Assembly: GCA_027483505.1 (NCBI GenBank)
Contig: JAIXUP010000040.1
Location: forward strand, 1-64,000
DNA: 64,000 bases
Origin: Hyphomicrobiales bacterium
GTDB taxonomy: Bacteria; Pseudomonadota; Alphaproteobacteria; Rhizobiales; Beijerinckiaceae
Reading direction: 5' to 3'
The position numbers and the translations under genes are program-made. Shown here one piece after another: positions 35,195 to 44,865 of this stretch; the first letter of the stretch is position 1; each line of letters begins with the position of its first letter. The notes under the pieces are model-generated. The model searched no databases. It had not been told where the DNA came from and saw only the letters and a program-made list of their open reading frames with translations.

Positions 35195-36175
35195 ATGGAA
35201 CTGGGAATGATCGGCCTTGGCCGTATGGGCGCCAATCTGGTGCGCCGCGTGATGCGCGCCGGCCACGGCGCCGTCGTCTTCGACAAGGACCCCGCGCCGG
35301 CAGCGGCGCTGGCTGCGGAAGGCGCCCGCGCTGTCGCTTCCATGCGGGAGATGGTCGCGGCCCTTGCCGCACCGCGCACCATCTGGGTCATGCTGCCGGC
35401 AGGAACTGCGACCGAGACCGCGATTACCGCCCTTGCGCCGCTGCTCTCCCCCGGAGACACGATCATCGACGGCGGCAACACCTTCTGGAAGGACGACATC
35501 CGGCGCGCGCGGGACCTGTCGGCCAGGGGCATCCACTATCTCGACATCGGCACCAGCGGCGGCGTTCATGGGTTGACGCGCGGCTATTGCCTGATGATCG
35601 GCGGTGACAAGGCCGTCGTCGAGCGCCTCGACCCGATCTTCCGCGCCCTCGCCCCGGGGCTTGGCGAGATCGAACGGACCACAGGACGGGACGGCCGCGA
35701 CGGGAGGCCGGAACAGGGTTACATCCATGCCGGGCGCGCCGGCGCGGGGCATTTCGTCAAGATGATCCATAACGGCATCGAGTACGGCATGATGCAGGCC
35801 TTCGCCGAGGGCTTCGACATCATGCGCAATGTCGGCGCGGCCACGATGCCGGAGGAGCACCGGCTTGATCTCAACGTGGCGGACATTGCCGAGACCTGGC
35901 GTCGCGGCAGCGTGGTCACGTCGTGGCTCCTCGACCTGACGGCGCAGGCTTTGGCCGAAGACGAGAACCTCGACAGCTATTCGGGACATGTCGACGATTC
36001 CGGCGAAGGCCGCTGGACCGTCCAGGCGGCCGTGGAAACCGCGACGCCCGCCGAGGTGCTGACAAGCGCGCTCTACACACGCTTCCGCTCGCGCAAGGAT
36101 CACACCTTCGCCGAGAAAGTCCTCAGCGCCATGCGCAAGGGCTTCGGCGGCCATGTGGAGCCCAGGAAGCCATGA
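35195..36175 (+). CDS. gnd: 6-phosphogluconate dehydrogenase, decarboxylating (short GntZ type)
   Basis: A 326-residue enzyme of the short form of 6-phosphogluconate dehydrogenase. The N-terminus [15 protein letters not shown] is a Rossmann motif. FDKD after the second strand carries an acidic residue and suggests NAD preference, as in Gnt[24 protein letters not shown] and [15 protein letters not shown] (catalytic Lys and His-Asn) are conserved. It converts 6-phosphogluconate to ribulose 5-phosphate. The ATG at 35195 follows a GAGG; a GTG codon precedes it. It overlaps gntK by 4 nt, so gluconate is phosphorylated and decarboxylated by one operon. Confidence 0.93.
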   Translation: MELGMIGLGRMGANLVRRVMRAGHGAVVFDKDPAPAAALAAEGARAVASMREMVAALAAPRTIWVMLPAGTATETAITALAPLLSPGDTIIDGGNTFWKDDIRRARDLSARGIHYLDIGTSGGVHGLTRGYCLMIGGDKAVVERLDPIFRALAPGLGEIERTTGRDGRDGRPEQGYIHAGRAGAGHFVKMIHNGIEYGMMQAFAEGFDIMRNVGAATMPEEHRLDLNVADIAETWRRGSVVTSWLLDLTAQALAEDENLDSYSGHVDDSGEGRWTVQAAVETATPAEVLTSALYTRFRSRKDHTFAEKVLSAMRKGFGGHVEPRKP

Positions 36176-36696
36176 CGATCATCGTGATCATGGGCGTCGC
36201 CTCTTCGGGGAAGACCACCGTTGCCGCCGGGCTGGCGGAACGGCTTGGCTGGGCCTTCCGTGACGCCGACAGCTTTCATCCCCCCGCCAACGTCGCCAAG
36301 ATGAGCGCCGGCACGCCGCTGGTCGACGCGGATCGCTGGCCCTGGCTTGACGCCATCGTGGGCTGGATGAACGAATGCGCCGACAGGGGCGAGAACGGCG
36401 TCGTCACCTGCTCCGCGCTGAGGCGCGCCTATCGCGACCGGCTGCGCACGTCGCGTGCCGCGATCCGGCTCGTCCATCTCAAGGGCTCGCAGGAACTGCT
36501 GGCGGCGCGCATCGCCGCGCGGCAGGCGCATTTCATGCCGCCTGCCCTTCTGGCCAGCCAGTTCGCGACCCTCGAAGAGCCAGGCGCCGACGAAGGCGCC
36601 ATCACCATCGGGGTTGAACACGCGCCCGAGCGCATCATCGCGGAACTCTCGCGCCTTGTATCCGCGCAGGACGACAGGACGGCGCAGACCGGCTGA
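36172..36696 (+). CDS. gntK: Gluconokinase
   Basis: A 174-residue P-loop kinase of the GntK family. The ATP site is [11 protein letters not shown] (residues 6-16). [20 protein letters not shown] is the gluconate-binding signature, followed by [13 protein letters not shown] and a lid region ending [12 protein letters not shown]. It phosphorylates D-gluconate to 6-phosphogluconate, the substrate of the upstream overlapping gnd product. It is convergent with the peptide transporter operon. Confidence 0.94.
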   Translation: MTIIVIMGVASSGKTTVAAGLAERLGWAFRDADSFHPPANVAKMSAGTPLVDADRWPWLDAIVGWMNECADRGENGVVTCSALRRAYRDRLRTSRAAIRLVHLKGSQELLAARIAARQAHFMPPALLASQFATLEEPGADEGAITIGVEHAPERIIAELSRLVSAQDDRTAQTG

Positions 36697-36703
36697 CGTG
36701 CCC

Positions 36704-38320
36704 TTATCCCAGCCCGAAGCCGAAGCCGCGGCCTGGAGCAGCCTCCAGCAGCGCGCGGCTGTACGGGTGCTTCGGCGCGGCATAGACCTCGGCGGTCGGC
36801 CCCTGCTCCACGACCTCGCCTTTGCTCATCACCACGATGCGGTCGCAGATCTGCGCCGCGACGCGCAGGTCATGGGTAATGAACAGCACCGCGAGATCAA
36901 AGCGCTTGCGCACATCATCCAGCAGCTTGAGCACCTGCGCCTGCACCGACACGTCAAGCGCCGAGACCGCCTCGTCGGCGATCAGCAGTTCCGGCTCCAT
37001 CATCAGTGCGCGGGCGATGCAGATGCGTTGGCGCTGGCCGCCCGAGAACTGGTGCGGATAGCGATCGATGGCGTCCGGCTTGAGCCCGACCAGGGACATG
37101 AGGTCACCGGCCTTCCGCAAGGCGTCGGACCGCGACATCCCGAAATTCATGGGCCCCTCGACGAGGCTCTGCCCGACCGTGCGGCGCGGATTGAGGGAGC
37201 GGTACGGGTCCTGGAACACGATCTGCACCTTGCGGCGATAGGGCCTGAGTTCGCCCTGCCCCATCTTGGCGACATCAACGCCGGCGATGCGCACCTCGCC
37301 GCTGGTCGGGTCGATCAGCCGGGCAATGCAGCGCGCAACGGTGGATTTCCCTGAACCCGACTCGCCGACGATGCCGAGGGTCTCGCCACGGCGGATTTCG
37401 ATCGTGACGTCGCTGGCTGCCCGCACCACGCGGCCCTTGCCGAACAGGCTCGTGCCGCCATAGGTCTTGGCCAGCGCCGTGGTCTTGAGCGCCACTTCGC
37501 CTCCGGTGATGGCGGCGCGCCCGGGCGGCTCAAGGCTAGGCACCGAACCGATCAGCATCCTGGTGTAGTCCTCGCGCGGCCGGCGCAGCACCTCCGCTAC
37601 CGGGCCTTCCTCGACCAGCTTGCCGTAGCGCATGACAGCGACACGGTCGGCGATTTCCGCGACGACGCCAAAATCATGGGTGATGAACAGAACGCCCGTG
37701 CCGCGCCGCTGCTGGAGCTCGCGGATCAGTTGCAGGATCTGCTTCTGGGTCGTCACATCGAGAGCGGTCGTCGGCTCGTCGGCGATCAGCAAAGCCGGAT
37801 CGAGCACGAGCGCGGACGCGATCATCACACGCTGCCGCTGACCGCCCGAGAGCTGGTGCGGATAGGCGTCGAAGAGCTGGGCAACATCCGGAAGCCCCGT
37901 GGCCGCCATGATGTCGAGCACCTTCGCCTTGCGCGCGTCGCTGCCCAGATCGGTATGGATCGACAGAACCTCATCGATCTGGTCGCCGCAGGTCATCACC
38001 GGGTTGAGCGCCGTCATCGGCTCCTGGAAGATCATCGCCATGCGGCTGCCGCGCAGGTCACGCAGGCGATCCATGCTGACATGGCTGATGTCTTCGCCCT
38101 CAAGGATGATCCGGCCGGCGCTGCGCGTGAGCTGGCCCTTGGGCAGAAGCCCCATCACCGCCTGCGCGGTGACCGACTTGCCCGATCCGCTTTCGCCGAC
38201 CACGCAGAGGATCTCGCCCGGATTGACGGCGAGCGACAGCCCTTCGACGGCATGGACGCGATCGGCCCCGCGCGGCAGCTGGACAGACAGGTTGTCAATG
38301 ACAAGGACAGGATCAGCCAC
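36704..38320 (-). CDS. Peptide-type ABC transporter, double ATP-binding protein (DppD-DppF fusion)
   Basis: A 538-residue protein with two complete ABC ATPase domains, as in GsiA. Domain one (residues 1-260) has [23 protein letters not shown] and [12 protein letters not shown]. Domain two (from about 285) has [24 protein letters not shown] and [12 protein letters not shown]. Each domain ends with the oligopeptide-type extension. Note DEAVSALD rather than DEPVSALD in the second Walker B region, a usual variation in this family. It energises the two permeases encoded just upstream, the nearer one 3 bp away. Confidence 0.93.
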   Translation of the reverse strand: MADPVLVIDNLSVQLPRGADRVHAVEGLSLAVNPGEILCVVGESGSGKSVTAQAVMGLLPKGQLTRSAGRIILEGEDISHVSMDRLRDLRGSRMAMIFQEPMTALNPVMTCGDQIDEVLSIHTDLGSDARKAKVLDIMAATGLPDVAQLFDAYPHQLSGGQRQRVMIASALVLDPALLIADEPTTALDVTTQKQILQLIRELQQRRGTGVLFITHDFGVVAEIADRVAVMRYGKLVEEGPVAEVLRRPREDYTRMLIGSVPSLEPPGRAAITGGEVALKTTALAKTYGGTSLFGKGRVVRAASDVTIEIRRGETLGIVGESGSGKSTVARCIARLIDPTSGEVRIAGVDVAKMGQGELRPYRRKVQIVFQDPYRSLNPRRTVGQSLVEGPMNFGMSRSDALRKAGDLMSLVGLKPDAIDRYPHQFSGGQRQRICIARALMMEPELLIADEAVSALDVSVQAQVLKLLDDVRKRFDLAVLFITHDLRVAAQICDRIVVMSKGEVVEQGPTAEVYAAPKHPYSRALLEAAPGRGFGFGLG

Positions 38321-38323
38321 GGC

Positions 38324-39172
38324 TCACATCCGCTTCGCGAGCTTGGGGTCGAGCCTGTCGCGCAGCCCGTCGCCGAGGATATTGACGGCCAGGATCGTGA
38401 CCGCAAGCGCGATGCCGGGCCAGAGCAGATTCCACGGCGCGATCTGGAACAGCAGCCGCGCCTCGGCGACCATGTTGCCCCAGCTTGGAATCGTCGGCGG
38501 CGTGCCCGCGCCCAGGAACGACAGGATCGCCTCGGTCAGCATGGCAGAGGCGCAGACATAGGTCGCCTGGACGATCAGCGGCGGAATGCAGTTGGGCAGG
38601 ATGTGGCGAATGAGGATCGCCGGCAGCGGCGTGCCGACCGATACGGCCGCCTCCACATAGGGCTCCTCGCGCACCGTCAGCACCACCGAGCGCACCAGCC
38701 GGACGACACGCGGGATCTCCGGAACCATGATGGCGACGATCACCGTGGTCAGGCTGGCGCCGGAGACGGAAACCAGCGCGATGGCCAGCAGAATGCCGGG
38801 AATGGCCATCAGCCCATCCATGATGCGCATCACGATGGCGTCGAGCCAGCGGATGTAGCCCGCCACCAGACCGATCACGAGGCCAAGCAGGATCGACAGC
38901 ATCGCGACCGACAGGCCGACCATGACCGAGACGCGTGCGCCGTAGACGAGCCTGCTCCAGATATCGCGGCCAAGATGGTCGGTGCCGAGCCAATAGGCCT
39001 CGGAGGCGGGCCTGAGACGTTGCAACGGCGTGATCGCAGTCGGATCGCGCGTGAACATGAACGGCGCAAACACGGCGGCGAGCACGATGACGCCGAGGAC
39101 CACGCCCGCAATGGCCACCAGCGGATAGCGCTTGAGGAACGGGAACAACCCGGTCAGCCGCTCCCGCGGCAT
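38324..39172 (-). CDS. Peptide-type ABC transporter, permease (DppC type)
   Basis: A 282-residue membrane protein of the DppC/OppC family. It has an N-terminal helix (YPLVAIAGVVLGVIVLAAVF), then LGTDHLGRDIWSRLVYGARV, the classic DppC signature, and an EAA loop in the centre (EEPYVEAAVSVGTPLPAIL). The end GDGLRDRLDPKL is also typical. The start is taken as ATG 39172; an in-frame TTG at 39193 would overlap the stop of the upstream permease. It is co-transcribed with the substrate-binding, DppB-type and ATPase genes. Confidence 0.93.
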   Translation of the reverse strand: MPRERLTGLFPFLKRYPLVAIAGVVLGVIVLAAVFAPFMFTRDPTAITPLQRLRPASEAYWLGTDHLGRDIWSRLVYGARVSVMVGLSVAMLSILLGLVIGLVAGYIRWLDAIVMRIMDGLMAIPGILLAIALVSVSGASLTTVIVAIMVPEIPRVVRLVRSVVLTVREEPYVEAAVSVGTPLPAILIRHILPNCIPPLIVQATYVCASAMLTEAILSFLGAGTPPTIPSWGNMVAEARLLFQIAPWNLLWPGIALAVTILAVNILGDGLRDRLDPKLAKRM

Positions 39173-39189
39173 GGCTGCGGCAGGCGCGG

Positions 39190-40128
39190 TCAATAGCGGA
39201 TCCTCGGATCGACGAGGGTGTAGATGATGTCGATGATCAGGTTCAGCACGATGTAGATCAGGGCGAAGAACAGGATCAGCCCCTGGATGATCGGATAGTC
39301 GCGCCGGGTGATCGCGTCGACGACGAGGCGGCCAAGTCCGGGAATATTGTAGACACTCTCGGTCACCACCACGCCGCCGATCAGGAGCGCCACGCCCAGG
39401 CCGATGACGGTCACGATCGGCACTGCGGCGTTCTTGAGGGCATGGCGGAACAGAACCTTGGCCTCGATCTGGCCCTTGGCGCGGGCAGTACGGATATAGT
39501 CCTCGCCGAGCACCTCGATGACACTCGCCCGCGTGATGCGCGCGATCAGCGCCACATAGATGAAGGACAGGGTGATGGTCGGCAGCGTGATCTGCGTCAG
39601 GAAACGCCCGAAATCGACGAACGGGCTGGTGTAGCCCTGCACCGGAAACCAGCGCAGCGTGATCGCGAAATTGAAGATCAGGAAGTAGCCCATCACGAAG
39701 ACGGGCACCGAGAAGCCTAGCACGCAGATCACCATCACCAGCCGGTCGATCCAGCCGCCGGACTTCCACGCCGCCAGCACGCCCATCGGAACCGCGACGC
39801 AGACCGAGAAGATGATCGTGGTGAGGGCCAGCATCGCCGTCGGCTCGATGCGCTGCGCGATCAGCGTCGTCACCGGCAAGCCTGTGAACAGCGAAGTGCC
39901 AAGGTCGAAGCGCAGCAACTGCACGACCCAGCCGAAAAACTGCTCGTAAAGCGGCTTCGTCAGCCCCAGCGAGACGCGGATCTTCTCGACCTGCTCGGAC
40001 GACGCCGTATCGCCCGCGAGAATGGCGGCCGGATCACCCGAGAGCCGCAGCATGAAGAACACGATGAGCGCCACCACCCCCATGACGGGGATGGTCGAGA
40101 GCACGCGTGTGGCGATCAGGCGAAGCAT
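39190..40128 (-). CDS. Peptide-type ABC transporter, permease (DppB type)
   Basis: A 312-residue permease of the DppB/OppB family with about six membrane helices. The N-terminus (MLRLIATRVLSTIPVMGVVA) is typical, and the cytoplasmic EAA loop reads LGEDYIRTARAKGQIEAKV. The C-terminus ends with LVDPRIRY, the usual DppB ending. It pairs with the DppC-type permease downstream. Upstream lies a 143-bp gap containing two strong hairpins after the binding-protein gene. Confidence 0.93.
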   Translation of the reverse strand: MLRLIATRVLSTIPVMGVVALIVFFMLRLSGDPAAILAGDTASSEQVEKIRVSLGLTKPLYEQFFGWVVQLLRFDLGTSLFTGLPVTTLIAQRIEPTAMLALTTIIFSVCVAVPMGVLAAWKSGGWIDRLVMVICVLGFSVPVFVMGYFLIFNFAITLRWFPVQGYTSPFVDFGRFLTQITLPTITLSFIYVALIARITRASVIEVLGEDYIRTARAKGQIEAKVLFRHALKNAAVPIVTVIGLGVALLIGGVVVTESVYNIPGLGRLVVDAITRRDYPIIQGLILFFALIYIVLNLIIDIIYTLVDPRIRY

Positions 40129-40180
40129 GGGTGACTTTCAGGGGCTCCAGGCTGATGGGAAGAACCCAACAAGCAGTATC

Positions 40181-40203
40181 ATGGCCGGCCTTTTGCCGGC
40201 CAT
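40181..40203. repeat. Perfect hairpin between permease and binding-protein genes (1)
   Basis: ATGGCCGGC and GCCGGCCAT form a 9-bp stem with loop CTTTT. With the hairpin at 40231-40261 it occupies the gap downstream of the substrate-binding gene. A role in mRNA 3'-end protection or partial termination is plausible. Confidence 0.6.
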
Positions 40204-40230
40204 CTCGGAGGGAGAAGCGCTGGCCTTGGT

Positions 40231-40261
40231 CGTCATCACCGGCACAGGGCCGGTGATGACG
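40231..40261. repeat. Perfect hairpin between permease and binding-protein genes (2)
   Basis: CGTCATCACCGGC and GCCGGTGATGACG form a perfect 13-bp stem with a 5-nt loop (ACAGG), starting 10 bp after the binding-protein stop on the minus strand. There is no U-tract, so it is more likely an mRNA-stabilising or attenuating structure than a classical terminator. Confidence 0.65.
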
Positions 40262-40271
40262 TTGCCGGCCT

Positions 40272-41876
40272 TCAAGACTTCTTGATGTTCCAGAAGAACG
40301 GCGGCGCATTGAGAATGCCGGAGACGTTCTCGCGGAAGCCGGTCGGCACGTAGAACATGCCGGTGTAGATGCTGAAGCTCTGCTCGAAAGCGCGGGCCTG
40401 CACCTGCGCGGCGATCGCCTTCTGTTCAGCCACCGAACCGGACTCGGCATAGGCGGTGCGCAGCTTCTCGAGTTCGTCGTCCTTCGACCATCCGACCCAG
40501 GCGCCCTGCTCCCCGAGTCCCGAGAGCGCGAACTGGATCACGGGATCGAGCAGATCCGCCCCTTCCCACCAGGTGAAGAACATGTTCCAGCCACCCTGGT
40601 CGACAGGGTTCTTGCTGGTGCGCCGCTGCAGCACGGTCGCCCAGTCCATCGCCTGCGCGTCGACATTCATGCCGATGCGCTTCAGAACGTCCGCCGTGTA
40701 CTGGGCCATGGCGCTCTGCACCGGGATATCCGTCGTGGCGAGCAGGACGATCTTCTCGCCATTATAGCCGGACGCCCTGAGCATGGCCCGCGCCTCGTCG
40801 AGCGACGACTTCGACACCAGATCGGAGCCCGACGTGTTCTCGAAGGTCGTGCCGCACGGATAGACCGAGGCACAGGTCTTGTAGAATTCGGGGTTGCCGA
40901 TGGCGACCTTGAGCAGTTCGCTCTGGTTGATCGCCTTGGCGATGGCGCGGCGGACGCCGGGATTGTTCGTCGGCGCGACCAGCGAGTTGAACCGGCCCAT
41001 GCCCAGATTGCCGAGCGGGTTGAAGTTGGCGACCTTGACGCCGGGCGCGCGGCTGACGATCGGCAGCAGATCTGCCGGAACCTGCTCGTAATAGTCTACC
41101 TCGCCCGAAACGAGCGCGTTCAAGGCCGTGTTCGGATCCGGGAAGTTGACCCATTCGACGCGGTCGAGATGAACGACCTTGCCGCCCGAGGCGTTCGAGG
41201 CGGGTTCGGAGCGGGGCACATACTTGGCGTTGCGTTCATAGACGACACGCGCGCCCGGACGGTACTCGGCCTTGTTCCAGCGGAACGGGCCAGAGCCCAT
41301 CATGTCGTCGGCGCCAAGGCGGTCGGTGACCGCCTTTTCGGCGAAGCGCTTCGGCATCATGAACGGCACGTTGGTCGAGAGCTTGCCGATCGATTCGAGC
41401 ACGAGGCCATAGGGCCGCTTCAGCTTGATCACGATGACCTTCGGGCCATCGGTGGTGACGCTGTCGATATAGGTGAACAGGCGACGGCCCATGCCGTCGG
41501 CCTGCCCCCAGCGCACCAGCGAGGGCACGCAGTCGGCGGAGGTGACTTCGGTGTCATCATGCCAGGCGAGGCCGTCGCGCAGCGTGATCCGATAGGTCAG
41601 CTTGTCGGCGGAGACCTCGACGCCGCTTGCCATCTGCGGCTTCACGGCCAGTTGCTCATCCTGCGCAAACAGCGTGTCCCAGACCATGTAGCCATGGTTG
41701 CGCACGATGTAGCCGGTGGTGGCGACAGGATCGAGCGTGGTCAGCGCGGCGTGCGGGATCACCCGCAGCGTTCCCCTCGGAGCAGCCTGCGCCAATGCAG
41801 CCTGCGAGCCTGGAAGGGCCAGGCCGCCGGTCAGCGCCGCAGCACCCGCCATCAATTCACGCCTCGAAATGCTCAT
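40272..41876 (-). CDS. Peptide-type ABC transporter, substrate-binding protein
   Basis: A 534-residue periplasmic binding protein of family 5 (DppA/OppA type). It begins MSISRRELMAGAAALTGGLA, a twin-arginine-like or Sec signal ending near AALAQA. Family features are LTYRITLRDGLAWHDDTEVT and GSGPFRWNKAEY. The frame is open upstream to 42026, but the RRELMAG start fits exported proteins. It is the first gene of the transporter operon and is divergent from the MlrC-like peptidase gene. The ligand may be peptides, but family 5 proteins also bind other solutes. Confidence 0.92.
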   Translation of the reverse strand: MSISRRELMAGAAALTGGLALPGSQAALAQAAPRGTLRVIPHAALTTLDPVATTGYIVRNHGYMVWDTLFAQDEQLAVKPQMASGVEVSADKLTYRITLRDGLAWHDDTEVTSADCVPSLVRWGQADGMGRRLFTYIDSVTTDGPKVIVIKLKRPYGLVLESIGKLSTNVPFMMPKRFAEKAVTDRLGADDMMGSGPFRWNKAEYRPGARVVYERNAKYVPRSEPASNASGGKVVHLDRVEWVNFPDPNTALNALVSGEVDYYEQVPADLLPIVSRAPGVKVANFNPLGNLGMGRFNSLVAPTNNPGVRRAIAKAINQSELLKVAIGNPEFYKTCASVYPCGTTFENTSGSDLVSKSSLDEARAMLRASGYNGEKIVLLATTDIPVQSAMAQYTADVLKRIGMNVDAQAMDWATVLQRRTSKNPVDQGGWNMFFTWWEGADLLDPVIQFALSGLGEQGAWVGWSKDDELEKLRTAYAESGSVAEQKAIAAQVQARAFEQSFSIYTGMFYVPTGFRENVSGILNAPPFFWNIKKS

Positions 41877-42064
41877 GCCTGAAGACCCTCCCAAGGTCGG
41901 TTCGGAAACACTGGACAGCCATGCGCGAAGCGCACGCGCCGTCTGTCGCGAATGATTACAGGACGGCATTGCGCCCCATGTCAACTTGGCGTCAGAATGA
42001 TCATGTGAAGCCCTGATCCTGGGCACGCGTCCACCCGCAAAAAACGACCGCCGAAAGTCCGCCG

Positions 42065-43534
42065 ATGCGCCTGCTGCTCGCCATGATGAAGCACGAGACG
42101 AACACGTTCTCGCCAGTTCCGACGCCGCTGCAGCGTTTCCGGGACTGGGGCCTTCAGGAGGGCGATGCAGTGGTCTCCGCCTATCGCGGCACCAACCATC
42201 CGCTCGCGGCCTATCTCGACCTCGCCGCCGAAATCGGCGCGGAAATCGTCACGCCCATCGCAGCCGAGGGCATGCCGTCGGGACCGGTCGCGCCGGAGGC
42301 CTACGGTTACCTGACCGGAAAGATCCTCGATGCGCTGGCGACGCAGGGGCCGTTCGACGCCGCGCTGCTTGATCTGCACGGCGCGATGGTTCCCGAGGGC
42401 ATGGTCGACGGCGAGGGGCCGCTGCTCCAGCGCATGCGCGAGATCGCTCCCGGCCTGCCGATCGGGGTCACCTTCGACATGCACGGCAACATGACCGATG
42501 CGATCATGGACAATGCGACGGTCGTGGTCGGCTACAAGACCTATCCGCATGTCGACATGTACAAGGCCGGCGAACAGTGTGGCCGCATCATGCTGCGCGC
42601 CTTGCGCGGCGAGGTCAGGCCAGTCATTTCCTGGGGCCAGGCCGGTATTCTTGCCCAGACCCTGCGCATGGGCAGCGACGAGGAGCCGATGCAGGGTGCG
42701 ATCGCGGCCTGCGTCGCCGAGGAGAGCCGCGCCGGCATCCTCGCCGCCTCGATCTTCGGCGGCTTCCCGATGGCCGATATCCCCGACGCGGGCCTGTCCA
42801 TGGTCGTCGTATCGGATGGCGACAAGCCGACCGGCGATGCGGCACGAGATCGCTTGCTGCGCTACGCGCGGGACACACGGACAGACTGGTTCCATGTCCA
42901 TCAGCCGCTGGAAGCTGCTGTGGCGCGGGCCAAGGCCCTGTCCGATGGTCCGGTCGTGCTGCTCGACCATGCCGACAATGTCGGTTCGGGCGGCACATCC
43001 GATGTGATGACCGTGATCGCGGAGGTTTTGCGGCAGGACCTGCAAGGCGTGATCATGGCCGCGGTCTGGGACCCGGCGGCGGTTCAGGCCATGCAGAAGG
43101 CCGGCGTGGGCGCGACGGTGACTCTGGATCTCGGCGGCAAATCGCCGATGCCGTCGATCGGCTTTCCGGCGAAGCCCCTCACCCTGACGGGCCGGGTCCG
43201 GCGCTTGTCAGACGGCGAGTGGACCGTTCGTGGCCCAATGTACACCGGCTCGAAGGTAACGGCCGGGCCGACAGCCGTGTTCGAAACGGGTGGCATGCAG
43301 ATCGTCGTGACCAGCCTGCACCACGAGCCATGGGATGCCGGCATTTTCACCCATATCGGGATCGACCCGGCCCACAGTCGGTACATCCTGCTGAAAAGCA
43401 GGGTTCACTACCGGGCTGGCTTCCGGCCGTTCGAAAAGCACCGCATCACGCTCGATGGCGACGGCGTCACCACCTCGGACAACACCCGGTTGAGCTACTC
43501 GAAGCTCAAGCCGGGCATCTATCCGTTCAACTGA
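42065..43534 (+). CDS. M81 family metallopeptidase, MlrC-like
   Basis: A 489-residue protein of the M81 family (DUF1485 plus MlrC C-terminal domain). The N-terminal domain has the metal-binding MMKHETNTFSP, ALLDLHGAMVPEGM and VTFDMHGNMTD segments. The C-terminal MlrC domain includes VLLDHADNVGSGGTSD and VVTSLHHEPWD. MlrC of Sphingomonas degrades linearised microcystin products, but family members are widespread and most have unknown substrates. The gene is divergent from the peptide-type ABC operon over 188 bp, which suggests a joint role in uptake and hydrolysis of a peptide or amide. Confidence 0.9.
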   Translation: MRLLLAMMKHETNTFSPVPTPLQRFRDWGLQEGDAVVSAYRGTNHPLAAYLDLAAEIGAEIVTPIAAEGMPSGPVAPEAYGYLTGKILDALATQGPFDAALLDLHGAMVPEGMVDGEGPLLQRMREIAPGLPIGVTFDMHGNMTDAIMDNATVVVGYKTYPHVDMYKAGEQCGRIMLRALRGEVRPVISWGQAGILAQTLRMGSDEEPMQGAIAACVAEESRAGILAASIFGGFPMADIPDAGLSMVVVSDGDKPTGDAARDRLLRYARDTRTDWFHVHQPLEAAVARAKALSDGPVVLLDHADNVGSGGTSDVMTVIAEVLRQDLQGVIMAAVWDPAAVQAMQKAGVGATVTLDLGGKSPMPSIGFPAKPLTLTGRVRRLSDGEWTVRGPMYTGSKVTAGPTAVFETGGMQIVVTSLHHEPWDAGIFTHIGIDPAHSRYILLKSRVHYRAGFRPFEKHRITLDGDGVTTSDNTRLSYSKLKPGIYPFN

Positions 43535-43546
43535 CCGGCAACTGGA

Positions 43547-43882
43547 TCACTGCCCCGCAGCCTTCAGCCGCGCACGGCAGTCGACGTTGAACTTGCGCCA
43601 GGTCTGGCCCTGCGCGGTCAGCGCGGCCTTGTTGGCGCGCCATTCGGCGCCGCACTTGCGCATGCGGTCGTCATTGGCGAGTTGCGCCGCCGAGCGCTGG
43701 CGGGCCGGCTTCGCGGGTGCGGCTTGGGCGGGCGCGGGCGTGGCCTGCGCCGGTGCGCCCGGCGCCGGGCGCACCACGCGCGGCTGCAGCGGATTGGCCT
43801 GCGCCGGCTGTGCGGTCTGTGCGATGGCGCCGCTTGCGCCGAAGGCAAGGCCTGCAGCCAGAATGGCAAGACGAAGTTTCAT
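43547..43882 (-). CDS. Small secreted proline/alanine-rich protein
   Basis: A 111-residue protein with a signal peptide (MKLRLAILAAGLAFGASG, cleavage near AIAQ), a proline/alanine/glutamine-rich linker (residues about 25-60) and a C-terminal helical part with RMRKCGAEWRANKAALTAQG, WRKFNVDCRARLKA. The two cysteines in the C-terminal part may form a disulfide; the spacing resembles PsiF-like small periplasmic proteins, but I cannot confirm the family. Convergent with the M81 peptidase. Start chosen at 43882 because the signal peptide begins there. Confidence 0.75.
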   Translation of the reverse strand: MKLRLAILAAGLAFGASGAIAQTAQPAQANPLQPRVVRPAPGAPAQATPAPAQAAPAKPARQRSAAQLANDDRMRKCGAEWRANKAALTAQGQTWRKFNVDCRARLKAAGQ

Positions 43883-44090
43883 GTCGACAATCCTTCCCGA
43901 TGTCTTGTGCCGGCACACGTCTCAACCCCTGGCCGGATGCGGAGAATTCCCACAGGAGGAAGGTGTAATCGCAGGGATGTGAATTGCAACTGAACCGTTT
44001 GCGTCGATTTCACGGCTGCCCCGCGCATTTGGGCCGTCGCAAAACGCCGCCGTCATGGTTAGGTTCTGATGATCCCCTCAGGAGAGCACC

Positions 44091-44798
44091 ATGGCAGCAG
44101 CCCCGAACACCCCGATCGACCTGTATTACTGGCCAACACCGAACGGGTGGAAGATTTCCATCGCGCTCGAGGAGATGGGGCTCCCCTACAACGTCATCCC
44201 GGTGAACATCTCGAAAGGTGACCAGTTCAAGCCCGAATTCCTTGCTTTCTCGCCGAACAACCGCATGCCGGCGATCATAGACCCCGATGGTCCGGGTGGG
44301 CAGCCGATTTCCGTGTTCGAGTCAGGCGCTATCCTGCAATATCTCGGGCGCAAGACCGGGAAGTTCTATCCGGGCGACGAAAGAAAGCGCGTCCAGGTCG
44401 AAGAGTGGCTGATGTGGCAGATGGGTGGCTTCGGCCCCATGCTTGGACAGAACCACCACTTCAATCACTACGCGCCGGAAAAGATCCCCTACGCGATCGA
44501 CCGATACGTCAAGGAGACCAACCGGCTCTACGGCGTCCTGAACAGGCGTCTTGCAGATCACGCGTTCGTGGCCGGCGACTATTCGATCGCCGACATGGCC
44601 ATCGTCGGTTGGGCCAAATTGTGGGAGCGGCAAGGCCAGACGATTACGGACTTCCCCCATGTGCAGCGTTGGCTCGACACGCTCCTGGCGCGTCCCGCCG
44701 TGCAGCGCGGCCTCGCTGTCGCGGGCGAACTGCGCAACACCTCGAACATGCAGGATCCGGCCGTCCGGGCTGTCCTGTTCGGGCAGACCGCGCGCTGA
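44091..44798 (+). CDS. Glutathione S-transferase family protein, YfcG-like
   Basis: A 235-residue GST-fold protein. The thioredoxin-like domain starts DLYYWPTPNGWKISIALEEM, with the YxxxTPNxxK pattern of the Nu-class/YfcG group (disulfide-bond oxidoreductases) rather than a catalytic Cys or Ser. NNRMPAIIDPDGP and VFESGAILQYLGRK form the glutathione site. The C-terminal helical domain has DYSIADMAIVGW. It probably acts on glutathione disulfides in the cytoplasm. It stands alone and is convergent with the DUF2147 gene. Confidence 0.92.
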   Translation: MAAAPNTPIDLYYWPTPNGWKISIALEEMGLPYNVIPVNISKGDQFKPEFLAFSPNNRMPAIIDPDGPGGQPISVFESGAILQYLGRKTGKFYPGDERKRVQVEEWLMWQMGGFGPMLGQNHHFNHYAPEKIPYAIDRYVKETNRLYGVLNRRLADHAFVAGDYSIADMAIVGWAKLWERQGQTITDFPHVQRWLDTLLARPAVQRGLAVAGELRNTSNMQDPAVRAVLFGQTAR

Positions 44799-44809
44799 GC
44801 ACGGCACGC

Positions 44810-44849
44810 CTGCGCCATGCCCTCTCCCGACGGGTAGGGCGTGGCGCAG
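44810..44849. terminator. Strong hairpin between convergent GST and DUF2147 genes
   Basis: CTGCGCCATGCCCT (44810-44823) and AGGGCGTGGCGCAG (44836-44849) form a 14-bp stem with one G-T pair and a 12-nt loop. There is only a short T run after it. Its position between convergent stops suggests a bidirectional terminator. Confidence 0.55.
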
Positions 44850-44865
44850 TTCGCAGGCAGACCTG

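Noticed and set aside
37676-39196. A 506-codon open frame antisense to the peptide transporter ATPase and permease genes
   Set aside because: The sense strand carries clear ABC motifs, while the antisense translation is Arg/His/Asp-rich and patternless.
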